DNA from: Clostridiales bacterium
GTDB taxonomy: Bacteria; Bacillota; Clostridia; Christensenellales; Borkfalkiaceae
Assembly (NCBI GenBank): GCA_003503945.1
Contig: DOCD01000052.1
Location: 3,055 to 11,203, forward strand
Direction: 5' to 3'
DNA: 8,149 nucleotides
Of this stretch, positions 1 to 6,679 are shown one piece after another (position 1 is the first letter of the stretch; each line of letters starts with the position of its first letter). A model generated the notes under the pieces. The model was not told the DNA's origin. It saw only the letters and a program-made list of their open reading frames with translations, and did not search any database. The translations under genes were made by a program, and so were the position numbers.

Positions 1-10
1 TAAAACATTT

Positions 11-43
11 TACAGGCTCCCCGTCGGGGAGCCTGTAATTTTT
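11..43 (+). terminator. Rho-independent terminator of an upstream gene
   Basis: A perfect 12-bp stem (11-22 paired with 26-37) closes a 3-nt GTC loop and is followed by AATTTTT. This is a classic intrinsic terminator for a gene ending before the window. The T-run lies on the plus-strand side, so plus-strand transcription is the better reading. It insulates the promoter that begins four bases later. Confidence 0.88.
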
Positions 44-46
44 AAG

Positions 47-75
47 TTGACATAAGCGGCAAGCTTATATATAAT
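47..75 (+). promoter_or_regulatory. Consensus sigma-A promoter of the LRR lipoprotein gene
   Basis: TTGACA (47-52) and TATAAT (70-75) are both perfect hexamers with the optimal 17-nt spacer. The predicted start is near 82, giving a leader of about 31 nt before the ATG at 113. The promoter sits immediately behind the upstream terminator, so the lipoprotein gene is probably monocistronic and strongly expressed. No operator-like palindrome was seen. Confidence 0.85.
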
Positions 76-112
76 AGTGTAAATAATGCAAACAATATAT
101 TAAAAGGTTATT

Positions 113-1279
113 ATGCAAATGAAACTTAAATTTACGGCAATTGCGCTTGCCGCGGCTTTCTTGGTCGGCGCGTTCGGCTTCGCAGCCTGCGCCCCCGGCA
201 AGGACGGCGCCCCCGGTAAAGACGGCATTAACGGCGCCCCCGGCGCCCCTGGCAAAGACGGCGAGGACGGCGTCGGCATTGCCGACGTTTATATCGATAA
301 AGAGGGAAACCTCATAGTTAAATTCACAGACGGCACCGAAAAAAATTGCGGCAAGCTGCCCGACGTCGGCAGCGGCTACGGCGAGCAGTTCCTTTACAGC
401 GAAATAAAGCAAAACGGCGAAGTGACGGGCTATGCCGTAAGAGGCATAGGCAGCATTTCTGCCGCCGATATCGTTATTCCGTCGCAGTATAACGGAAAGC
501 CCGTGACGGCAATCGGCAAAAACGCGTTTTTCGATTGCGACTTTATCGAAAGCGTTACCTTGCCCGACACCGTAACCGACGTTGCATACGGCGCTTTCTG
601 GGGGTGCGACGGGCTGAAAAGCGTCGGATTCGGCAAAAACGTGGAGAGCGTGGGCGAGGTCGCGTTTGCGTACTGCACCGCGCTCGAAAAGTTCGATTGC
701 CCCGAAAAACTCGCCTATATCGGCGAATCGGCGTTCGTAAGCTGCACTTCGCTTGTCGAAATTAATTTAAACGACGGGCTTGAAGAAATCGCCCGAAGCG
801 CCTTTTCGGGCTGTATCGCGCTTGAAAAGGTATCCGTGCCCGACAGCGTGACGACCCTCGGTTATGCGCTGTTTCAGCAATGCTTCAACCTGAAAAGCGT
901 TAAATTATCCGAAAGCGTTACGGACATACCCGAATACTGCTTTGCGGAGTGCTCCGCACTCGAAAGCGTGCAATTGGGCGACAGGGTAGAAAAAATAGGC
1001 TACTCCGCTTTCTTTCAGCTTGCCGCGCTTAAAACGGTTGTGCTGCCGAAGAGCCTTAAAGAAATAGTAAGCTATGCCTTTTACAGGCTGGATACGTTCG
1101 AGGGGGTGTATTACAAAGGCACCGCCGAGGAGTGGGGCAAAATAAAAATAGGCAAAAACGGAAACGAATTCGGCGACGGCGGCAACGACTGGGGCAAGGT
1201 GTATTTTTACTCCGAAACTCAGCCCGCGGCGGAGGGGAACTTCTGGCACTACGTCGGCGGCGTGCCCACAAAGTGGTAG
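113..1279 (+). CDS. BspA-type leucine-rich-repeat surface lipoprotein with collagen-like stalk
   Basis: This is a predicted secreted, lipid-anchored 388-aa surface protein. A basic, hydrophobic signal peptide ends in a lipobox (FAAC) with Cys26 as the lipidation residue. Eight Gly-X-Y triplets (about 29-52; GKD, GAP, GIN, GED) follow directly and would form a short collagen-like stalk. Residues 56-84 form a small module found after such triplets. Eight LRR_5 (BspA/TpLRR) repeats of exactly 23 residues run from 138 to 321 (pattern AFxxCxxLxxVxLPxxVxxIGxx). The C-terminal cap, from YYKGTAEEW to the final W388, is typical of clostridial BspA-like proteins. Such proteins usually act in adhesion or binding; the ligand here is unknown. 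AAAAGG (102-107) lies 5 nt before ATG 113 and 11 nt before a second in-frame ATG at 119, so the start could be either. The gene is convergent with cls. Confidence 0.9.
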   Translation: MQMKLKFTAIALAAAFLVGAFGFAACAPGKDGAPGKDGINGAPGAPGKDGEDGVGIADVYIDKEGNLIVKFTDGTEKNCGKLPDVGSGYGEQFLYSEIKQNGEVTGYAVRGIGSISAADIVIPSQYNGKPVTAIGKNAFFDCDFIESVTLPDTVTDVAYGAFWGCDGLKSVGFGKNVESVGEVAFAYCTALEKFDCPEKLAYIGESAFVSCTSLVEINLNDGLEEIARSAFSGCIALEKVSVPDSVTTLGYALFQQCFNLKSVKLSESVTDIPEYCFAECSALESVQLGDRVEKIGYSAFFQLAALKTVVLPKSLKEIVSYAFYRLDTFEGVYYKGTAEEWGKIKIGKNGNEFGDGGNDWGKVYFYSETQPAAEGNFWHYVGGVPTKW

Positions 1280-1323
1280 AGTTAGCCTCATTACCGCTCC
1301 GCATTGCTATAATGGGGAATAAA

Positions 1324-1509
1324 CCTCATCAGGCTTTGCCTTCACGGCAAAGCCAGCTTCTCGGCTGCGGTAAGGACAACCGCCGCCTCGGTCACCGCTT
1401 GCGCCTATGCTATGCGCAAGCTCCTCTCCGCCTTGCAAAACAACGGATTACCGTTGTTTTAAGAATGCAAGGCTCGTCCCAAAGGGGAAGCCTACAATAG
1501 GGTTAAAGC
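1324..1509. repeat. Dispersed intergenic repeat, long copy with internal insert
   Basis: The outer parts match a second copy at 7777-7844. The left arm (1324-1360) has CCTCATCAG, a 9-bp hairpin (1332-1340 with 1346-1354) and CAGCTTC. The right arm (1478-1509) has GGGGAAGCCTACAATAGGG. Between them lie about 117 nt absent from the short copy. The insert holds further hairpins (1367-1371/1379-1383, 1398-1404/1414-1420, 1430-1473). Its part from CCTCGGTCA at 1386 itself resembles the repeat's left arm, suggesting one element nested in another (inference). The right end overlaps the cls stop codon on the minus strand. An 8-bp hairpin (1286-1293/1310-1317, one G-T pair) precedes the element. No gene is visible in 1280-1502. 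Confidence 0.7.
1430..1473. terminator. Possible bidirectional terminator between convergent genes
   Basis: AAAACAACGG (1437-1446) pairs perfectly with CCGTTGTTTT (1451-1460) over an ATTA loop. The outer arms GCCTTGC (1430-1436) and GCAAGGC (1467-1473) extend the stem past a small bulge. The inner hairpin has A-runs on one side and T-runs on the other, so it could end transcription from both the lipoprotein gene (plus) and cls (minus). The T-tract is only four long, so efficiency is uncertain. Confidence 0.5.
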
Positions 1510-3032
1510 ATTGGCGAAAATAAGTTGAATACCGCGTTCGCAAGCGACGCGAAAAAGTTCATTTTAAAATTGCTTTCCGTAATTTCGTGCGATACGGCGA
1601 GCGTTTCGTCGAAATCTTTCTTTATATCCGCAATGCACGGCGCTTTATAAAGCACCGCTCCGCATTCGTAATGGTGCACAAGCGAGCGGTAGTCGAGGTT
1701 TATCGTCCCGACAAACGCGGCGTCGCCGTCGGTTATCATTCCTTTCGCGTGGATAAACCCCGGCGTGTATTCGTAAATTTTTACGCCCGCTTGCAATAAA
1801 AATTTGTAATTCGAGCGGGTCATATTGAATACTATCTTCTTATCGGGCACGGCAGGGGTGATTATCCTTACGTCGACCCCGCGCATTGCCGCATTCCTGA
1901 GCGCGGAAATAAGCGTATAGTCGGGGATTAAGTACGGCGTGGTTATATAAGCGTATTTTTTTGCCGAATTAAGCATATTTATATAATTGTTTTCGCCGAT
2001 TTGTTCGGGGTAAAAGGGCTTGGGCCCGTCGCCGAACGGGTGAATATATCCGCCCCCTTCGAACTTTTCGTATTCCAAATCGAGGTATTTGCCGTAGTCG
2101 GATTTGATTTTCGAGGTTACGTCGAAGGTGTGCAGAAACATAGCCGTGAAATTGCCCACGGCAGCGCCGCGAACTTTCAGCGCAGTATCCTTCCAGTGCC
2201 CGAAGCGCTTTTTTTCGTTAATATATTCGTCGGCTAAGTTTACGCCGCCCGTGTAGGCTGCTTTTCCGTCGATTACCGTGATTTTTCTGTGGTCGCGGTT
2301 GTTGTGTATGCCGCTCACCACGGGCATAAAACGGTTGAATTTATAGGAGTTTATGCCGGCTTTTCTGAGCTTTTTGTAGTACCCGCCCGGCAGCAGACCC
2401 GCGCAGCCTATATCGTCGTATAAAAGCCGCACCTCGACGCCCGCCGCCGCTTTTTTTGTGAGTATGCCGAGTATTTTGCTCCACATTTTGCCGAAATCTA
2501 TAATGAAATACTCCATAAATATAAACTTTTCGGCTTTTTCGAGCTCGGCTAAAAGGTCGGCGTAAAAGGCTTCGCCCGAAGGAAAGTACTTGACTTCGTT
2601 ATTAAGGTGGCCGCGGCTGTACGCGGTGGAGCGCAGATACGCTTCAATATCCGCTTTGTCGCCCAAAAATTCGTTTATGGCGTCGTTTTCGGTTTTTGTC
2701 AGCTCGGAGTACTTTTTGCACCTCGCGGAAATTTCGATGGCGAGCTTATATTGTTTTAACGACATTTTCGAGTTGGCGAACAGGCAGTAAATCAAAAGCC
2801 CGAAGAGGGGGACTATGAGCACGACGACAAGCCAGGTAAGCTTGAACTCGGGGCTTTCCTTTTTATTTATGATACCGAGGATTACGAGCACGCCGAAAAC
2901 CGTGTTTACAACCTGAAACGCGAATATGGACTGCTCGAAAATCATGATAGCCGCCGCAAAAACGAGCACCTGCAATAAAAGTATCAAAAAGGATATGAAA
3001 ATTTTGCTGAAAAGCATTTTAAACAACTTCAT
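1503..3032 (-). CDS. cls: Cardiolipin synthase (phospholipase D family)
   Basis: This membrane enzyme condenses two phosphatidylglycerols into cardiolipin and glycerol. The product has 509 aa, the usual length for bacterial Cls. Three hydrophobic segments near the N-terminus (about 11-33, 40-56, 64-86) include the PLD-nuclease N-terminal region. The two PLD domains carry both HKD motifs: H248-R-K250 with D255, and H428-A-K430 with D435. Both keep the flanking glycine/asparagine pattern (TGGVN, VGTIN). ATG 3032 is chosen because the protein aligns from there. No Shine-Dalgarno lies at normal distance: AGGTG is 13 nt upstream and falls inside the promoter spacer, so the message is probably leaderless. 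A second ATG at codon 6 also lacks an SD. The stop codon lies within the end of a dispersed repeat. The gene is convergent with the lipoprotein gene and divergent from rpmE. Confidence 0.93.
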   Translation of the reverse strand: MKLFKMLFSKIFISFLILLLQVLVFAAAIMIFEQSIFAFQVVNTVFGVLVILGIINKKESPEFKLTWLVVVLIVPLFGLLIYCLFANSKMSLKQYKLAIEISARCKKYSELTKTENDAINEFLGDKADIEAYLRSTAYSRGHLNNEVKYFPSGEAFYADLLAELEKAEKFIFMEYFIIDFGKMWSKILGILTKKAAAGVEVRLLYDDIGCAGLLPGGYYKKLRKAGINSYKFNRFMPVVSGIHNNRDHRKITVIDGKAAYTGGVNLADEYINEKKRFGHWKDTALKVRGAAVGNFTAMFLHTFDVTSKIKSDYGKYLDLEYEKFEGGGYIHPFGDGPKPFYPEQIGENNYINMLNSAKKYAYITTPYLIPDYTLISALRNAAMRGVDVRIITPAVPDKKIVFNMTRSNYKFLLQAGVKIYEYTPGFIHAKGMITDGDAAFVGTINLDYRSLVHHYECGAVLYKAPCIADIKKDFDETLAVSHEITESNFKMNFFASLANAVFNLFSPML

Positions 3033-3038
3033 ATGAAA

Positions 3039-3067
3039 ATTTTAGCACCTATTCGGAATAATGTCAA
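3039..3067 (-). promoter_or_regulatory. cls promoter, predicted to give a leaderless mRNA
   Basis: On the minus strand, TTGACA (3067-3062) is followed after exactly 17 nt by TAAAAT (3044-3039), which is preceded by an extended -10 TGC. Six nucleotides separate the -10 box from the ATG at 3032. Counting the last base of the -10 box as -7 puts +1 exactly on the A of ATG. The start site is a prediction from spacing. Confidence 0.78.
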
Positions 3068-3141
3068 CAACTTACCGTTTTTTAGGGCGCGGGAGGGCAA
3101 AAGCGTACTTTAAAAAAATTATTTTTATAAGACGAAATCAA

Positions 3142-3170
3142 TTGACTTAATATAACGTTTTGTATATAAT
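3142..3170 (+). promoter_or_regulatory. rpmE promoter with AT-rich upstream tract
   Basis: TTGACT (3142-3147), a 17-nt spacer and TATAAT (3165-3170) form a near-perfect sigma-A promoter. The stretch at about 3110-3129 is nearly all A and T and could act as an UP element, as expected for a ribosomal protein gene (inference). The predicted start is near 3177, giving a 36-nt leader. This also rules out a GTG start at 3174. Confidence 0.82.
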
Positions 3171-3212
3171 TGAGTGGTATCAGACGAAAAGAATATAAGC
3201 GAGGTAAAAGTT

Positions 3213-3416
3213 ATGAAGCCCGAAATACATCCCGATTATCACGAAGTGACGGTTGTATGCGCTTGCGGAGCTACCTTTAAAACCGGCACAACCAAAAAGG
3301 TTGATACCTTAAAAGTAGATATCTGCAACAAGTGTCATCCTTTCTTTACCGGTAAACAGAAGCTTGTTGATACAGGCGGCCGCGTAGACAAGTTTAAGAA
3401 AAGATACAATATTTAA
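3213..3416 (+). CDS. rpmE: 50S ribosomal protein L31, zinc-binding type
   Basis: L31 is a component of the large ribosomal subunit that contributes to the bridge with the 30S subunit. The product has 67 aa, normal for the family. It starts MKPEIHPDYH and contains the four zinc-ligand cysteines C16, C18, C38 and C41, so this is the zinc-containing (C+) form. The conserved CHPFFTGKQK and DTGGRVDKFKKRY stretches are intact. ATG 3213 is preceded by GAGG (3201-3204) at 8 nt. Reading from the upstream GTG at 3174 would add 13 residues alien to L31 and would start before the predicted transcription start. The gene leads the block containing DUF1385-prmC, prfA and a metal regulator. Four-cysteine L31 is often part of zinc homeostasis in bacteria, but no zinc-free paralogue is present here. 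Confidence 0.96.
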   Translation: MKPEIHPDYHEVTVVCACGATFKTGTTKKVDTLKVDICNKCHPFFTGKQKLVDTGGRVDKFKKRYNI

Positions 3417-3423
3417 AAATGTG

Positions 3424-3450
3424 GCTCCAACAACGGTTGGAGCTATATTA
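3424..3450 (+). terminator. Weak terminator-like hairpin after rpmE
   Basis: GCTCCAAC (3424-3431) pairs with GTTGGAGC (3436-3443) over a 4-nt loop, followed by TATATTA. The stem is good but the T-tract is interrupted, so partial termination with readthrough into the fusion gene is plausible. It begins seven bases after the rpmE stop codon. Confidence 0.55.
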
Positions 3451-3453
3451 ATA

Positions 3454-3505
3454 TTAGTTCACAAATTTTTTCGGCTATTCTGCGCCGAAAAAATTTCGTG
3501 ATTTT
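3454..3505. repeat. Palindromic repeat, copy 1 (upstream of the fusion gene)
   Basis: This 52-nt element is shared with 5380-5431 in the same orientation. It forms a stem of about 17 bp (3459-3475 with 3484-3501) with one bulged G and an 8-nt loop TATTCTGC (3476-3483). The core arms are AAATTTTTTCGGC and GCCGAAAAAATTT. Only two bases differ between the copies, 3474 and 3485, and they pair with each other: G-C here, T-A in copy 2. This points to selection on the hairpin or a mobile hairpin family (MITE/REP-like). Confidence 0.85.
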
Positions 3506-3538
3506 TAGCGTAGTATAGTTTTTGGAAGCATTGGACGT

Positions 3539-5383
3539 ATGGCTGAAATCGAAAATAAGACAAAAAGGAAAAAGAAGACAAACCGCACGTATATAGGCGG
3601 GCAAGCCGTGCTCGAAGGCGTTATGATGATGGGCAAAACGTGCATGGCAACCGCCGTGCGCGACCCCGACGGCGAAATTCAGGTCGAAGCGAAGCGCTTA
3701 AAACGCGGCAAACACCTCGCCAGAGCAAGCAAAATCCCCCTCGTGCGCGGTACGGTCAACCTCATAACCTCGCTGGTGCGCGGCGTGAAAACGCTCATGC
3801 GCTCCGCCGCGGTCTACGGCGACGACGGCGAGGAGGCGGGCAGAGTTCAGAAATGGCTTGCGGAAAAGTTCAAGGTCAACCTTATGGACGTTATTTCCGT
3901 AATTTCCGCAATTTTAGGCGTCGTGCTCGCCGTGGGCATCTTTATTTTCCTGCCCCGCTTTTTAGTGGGCATTATCCCCCGAATCGACGAGGAGCACTGG
4001 GCGTATTACGTGCTTTTGGGCGTGTTCAAGCTGGTCATTTTTATCGCGTATCTCGCCATTATACTGCTACTTAAAGACATCAGAAGGCTGTATATGTATC
4101 ACGGCGCGGAGCATAAAACTATTAACGCGTTCGAGTACGGCGTGGAGCTCACTCCCGAAAAGGTAAAAGAGTGCTCCCGCCTGCACGACAGGTGCGGCAC
4201 GTCCTTTCTGTTCATTGTTCTGTTTATAAACATTGCGCTCATATCTGCGGCGAACTGGGCGGTGTTCACATACGTGCCCGTCATAAACGAAGTCAAAAAC
4301 CGCATACTGCGCTTTTTAATCAATATCGCAATCGAGCTTATTTTACTGCCGATTATCGCGGGCTTTTCGTACGAGGTTTTAAAATTCCTCGCGAAATTCG
4401 ACAATAAATTCGTAAACTTTTTCAAAGCCCCCGGCAAGCTTATCCAGAAAACCCTGACTACGCGCGAGCCCGACCTCGAAATGATAGAGGTGGCAATCGC
4501 CGCGTTCAATAAGGTGCTTGAAATGGACGCGGACCCCTCCGTGCCCGAAACGGAGTTCGTTACGGGCGGGATACTCTCCAAAATGCTTGCCGCGACTAAG
4601 GAAAAATTCAAAAAGAGCGACATCGACGAGAGCGACGCGGAGTGGATTTATTCCCTCGTGCTCGGCATTAAGCGCAGCGAGCTTACCGAGGAACGTATGG
4701 TTACCCCCGCCGAAAGCAAGAAAATAAGCGAAATTATCGAAAAGCGTATGACGGGCAGACCGCTTTGGTACGTTGTCGGCGACACCGAATTTTACGGCTG
4801 CACGATAAAGGTCGACGAACGCGCGCTTATCCCCAGACCCGAAACCGAGCTTTTAGCGGATTACGCCGTGAAGAGCATAGAGGAGGGGGATAAAGTGCTC
4901 GATTTGTGCACGGGTTCGGGCTGTATCGCGGTGTCGGTGGCGAAAAAGTGCGCGCAAAAGCGGGTTTCCGTGACTGCCGCCGACCTTTCCGACGCGGCGA
5001 TAATGCTTGCAAAGGAAAACGCGAAGTTAAACGGCGTGAACGTGGACTTTGTTCAGAGCGATATGTTCCGCAACGTGCGCGGCAGGTTCAACGTGATTGT
5101 CTGCAACCCGCCCTATATAAAGAGCGAGGAAATACCCCTTTTGCAGAAGGAAGTGCGCGAGTACGAGCCGAAAATCGCATTGGACGGCGGCGCGGACGGG
5201 CTGGATTTTTACAGGCAGATTGCAAAATCGGTGCGCAGCTACCTTGCCCGCGACGGCATTTTATTGTTGGAGTGCGGCGAAGGTCAGCCCGAAGAAATCC
5301 TGAAGCTTTTCGAAAAGCGGGATTACGCTATGGTTATGAAGGATTTGAACGGGGTTGACCGCTTCTTGAAAATCGCATTTTAG
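3539..5383 (+). CDS. prmC: DUF1385 (YqhQ-like) membrane protein fused to release-factor glutamine methyltransferase PrmC
   Basis: A single uninterrupted 614-aa frame joins two full-length proteins. Residues 1 to about 327 are DUF1385: IGGQAVLEGVMM (19-30), YHGAEHK (187-193), CSRLHDRCGTS (212-222), and hydrophobic segments at about 118-148, 154-178, 221-243 and 257-280. Its biochemical role is unknown. From about 344 the protein is PrmC/HemK, which methylates the GGQ glutamine of release factors using SAM. It has a helical N-terminal domain, RPLWYVVGDTEFYG (407-420), LIPRPETE (430-437), the SAM-binding VLDLCTGSG (453-461) and the catalytic NPPY (523-526). Everything needed for activity appears present. 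GGAAG (3524-3528) lies 10 nt before ATG 3539. No strong own promoter was found, so it may depend on readthrough from rpmE. The TAG stop falls inside the palindromic repeat at 5380. The substrate gene prfA follows. The fusion may occur in other Clostridia; this could not be checked. Confidence 0.92.
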   Translation: MAEIENKTKRKKKTNRTYIGGQAVLEGVMMMGKTCMATAVRDPDGEIQVEAKRLKRGKHLARASKIPLVRGTVNLITSLVRGVKTLMRSAAVYGDDGEEAGRVQKWLAEKFKVNLMDVISVISAILGVVLAVGIFIFLPRFLVGIIPRIDEEHWAYYVLLGVFKLVIFIAYLAIILLLKDIRRLYMYHGAEHKTINAFEYGVELTPEKVKECSRLHDRCGTSFLFIVLFINIALISAANWAVFTYVPVINEVKNRILRFLINIAIELILLPIIAGFSYEVLKFLAKFDNKFVNFFKAPGKLIQKTLTTREPDLEMIEVAIAAFNKVLEMDADPSVPETEFVTGGILSKMLAATKEKFKKSDIDESDAEWIYSLVLGIKRSELTEERMVTPAESKKISEIIEKRMTGRPLWYVVGDTEFYGCTIKVDERALIPRPETELLADYAVKSIEEGDKVLDLCTGSGCIAVSVAKKCAQKRVSVTAADLSDAAIMLAKENAKLNGVNVDFVQSDMFRNVRGRFNVIVCNPPYIKSEEIPLLQKEVREYEPKIALDGGADGLDFYRQIAKSVRSYLARDGILLLECGEGQPEEILKLFEKRDYAMVMKDLNGVDRFLKIAF

Positions 5384-5431
5384 TTCACAAATTTTTTCGT
5401 CTATTCTGCGACGAAAAAATTTCGTGATTTT
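5380..5431. repeat. Palindromic repeat, copy 2 (overlaps prmC stop codon)
   Basis: This is the second copy of the 3454-3505 element, direct orientation, 50 of 52 bases identical. The differences T5400 and A5411 form a T-A pair where copy 1 has G-C. The loop (5402-5409) is identical. The first bases of the element contain the TAG stop codon (5381-5383) of the fusion gene, so the element abuts the coding sequence exactly. Together the two copies bracket the whole fusion gene. Confidence 0.85.
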
Positions 5432-5448
5432 AAAGGCGCTGCCTTTCT

Positions 5449-5482
5449 TTGCGCGATATTAAGGGCAAACTTATAATATAAT
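5449..5482 (+). promoter_or_regulatory. Putative prfA promoter
   Basis: TTGCGC (5449-5454), a 17-nt spacer and TATAAT (5472-5477) form a moderate promoter. A second overlapping TATAAT lies at 5477-5482. A start near 5484-5489 would leave a leader of about 90 nt. That leader has several GCGCAAA motifs and small hairpins, such as GCAAAA (5536-5541) with TTTTGC (5548-5553), inside GTGC (5529-5532) with GCAC (5556-5559). Confidence 0.5.
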
Positions 5483-5577
5483 CGCGCAAATTCAAACTGC
5501 TGAGGCGCAGGTATGCGCAAATGGGGGCGTGCTGCGCAAAAGCGCGGTTTTGCTTGCACCGTTGATAATTTAGTAAA

Positions 5578-6657
5578 ATGAAAGAAAAATTTTTAATCAA
5601 ACTCGAAGATATTTATAAGCGTTACTGCGAGCTGTCGGAAAAACTGAGCGACCCCGCGGTGATTTCGGATACCGCGCTTTGGACAAAGACGGCAAAAGAC
5701 CAGTCCGAACTCACCGAAACGGCGCAAAAATACGAGGAGCTTTTATCTGTTTTAAAGCAAAAGACGGACGCGGAGGAGGCGTTAAAAACCGAAGCCGACC
5801 CCGAAATGAAGGAGCTTCTTTCCGCCGAAACCGAGGAGTGCGCCCGTCGCGCGGAAGAAATTAAGGACGAGCTTAAAATTCTGCTACTGCCTAAGGATAA
5901 AAACGACGACAGAAACTGTATAATGGAAATTCGCGGCGGCGCGGGCGGTGAGGAAGCCGCGCTTTTCGCGTACGAGCTGTACAGAATGTACTTAAATTAC
6001 TGCGAGCACCACCGCCTTAAAGTCGAGGTTGTCGACGTGAACGAAACCGAACTCGGCGGGATTAAGGAAATAGTATTAAATATCAGCGGCAAGGACGCGT
6101 ACAAGCAGTTGAAGTTCGAAAGCGGCGTGCACCGCGTTCAGCGCGTGCCCGAAACAGAGTCGCAGGGGCGCGTGCACACTTCCACCGCAACGGTGGCGGT
6201 TCTTCCCGAGGCGGAGGACGTGGACGTGGAAATCAAGGACGAGGATATCCGTATCGACGTTTACCGTTCGTCGGGTGCGGGCGGACAAAAGGTCAACAAA
6301 ACCGAAACCGCAATCCGCATAACCCACTTCCCCACGGGGATTGTGGTTACCTGTCAGGACGAGAGGAGCCAGCTTAAAAACAAGGACAAGGCTTTCAAGG
6401 TTCTGCGGTCGAGGCTGTACGATTATTACAGCTCCCAGAATCAGTCGGCTTACGACGAGCACCGCAAAAGCTTAGTCGGGCGCGGCGACAGAAGCGAGAG
6501 AATACGCACCTACAACTTCCCGCAGGGCAGAGTGACCGACCACAGAATAGGGCTTTCGCTGTATTCGCTGGATACTTTTATGATGGGCGATATAGAGGAA
6601 ATGACGGAAGCGCTTGCCGTTGCCGAACGCGAAGCTCAGCTTGCGGGCGAAGAATAA
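5578..6657 (+). CDS. prfA: Peptide chain release factor 1 (RF1)
   Basis: RF1 recognises UAA and UAG in the ribosomal A site and triggers hydrolysis of the peptidyl-tRNA. The product has 359 aa, the usual RF1 length. The N-terminal helical domain and PCRF domain are followed by the codon-recognition PxT motif P191-E-T193 (within VPETESQGRVHTS), which marks RF1 rather than RF2. The catalytic loop SSGAGGQKVNKTETA contains G235-G236-Q237; Gln237 is the residue PrmC methylates. ATG 5578 is effectively forced, since an in-frame TAA lies four codons upstream (5566-5568) and no other start intervenes. There is no Shine-Dalgarno before it (TAATTTAGTAAA), which is odd for a housekeeping gene. A weak extended -10 (TGA then TAATTT, 5563-5571) would put +1 on the ATG, but it has no -35. 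dtxR follows after 22 nt, probably co-transcribed. Confidence 0.97.
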   Translation: MKEKFLIKLEDIYKRYCELSEKLSDPAVISDTALWTKTAKDQSELTETAQKYEELLSVLKQKTDAEEALKTEADPEMKELLSAETEECARRAEEIKDELKILLLPKDKNDDRNCIMEIRGGAGGEEAALFAYELYRMYLNYCEHHRLKVEVVDVNETELGGIKEIVLNISGKDAYKQLKFESGVHRVQRVPETESQGRVHTSTATVAVLPEAEDVDVEIKDEDIRIDVYRSSGAGGQKVNKTETAIRITHFPTGIVVTCQDERSQLKNKDKAFKVLRSRLYDYYSSQNQSAYDEHRKSLVGRGDRSERIRTYNFPQGRVTDHRIGLSLYSLDTFMMGDIEEMTEALAVAEREAQLAGEE

Positions 6658-6679
6658 ATGCATACAAAGGGGAAAACGT

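Noticed and set aside
65..412. Minus-strand ORF opposite the lipoprotein start
   Set aside because: It is the antisense of the signal peptide and collagen-like triplets, whose GC-rich repeats keep the reverse frame open. It has no recognisable product, and the plus-strand gene has promoter, RBS and domains.
905..1291. Minus-strand ORF opposite the LRR array
   Set aside because: A shadow frame of a repetitive coding sequence, without a ribosome binding site or family similarity.
1305..1313. Extended -10 (TGC TATAAT) in the convergent intergenic region
   Set aside because: No -35 at proper spacing and no gene downstream on the plus strand. It is probably part of the repeat-rich sequence.
1132..1500. 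Plus-strand ORF running into the intergenic repeats
   Set aside because: It is arginine-rich out-of-frame translation that continues through hairpin repeats, which is not gene-like.
3174..3212. GTG start extending rpmE by 13 residues
   Set aside because: The predicted transcription start (about 3177) lies inside it, the residues do not match L31, and ATG 3213 has its own GAGG.
4099..4623. Minus-strand ORF of 174 aa inside the fusion gene
   Set aside because: Antisense shadow of conserved DUF1385 sequence, no family match.
6614..6679. Upstream ATG start for the metal regulator, overlapping prfA
   Set aside because: The extension is out-of-frame RF1 sequence, and a strong SD precedes ATG 6680.
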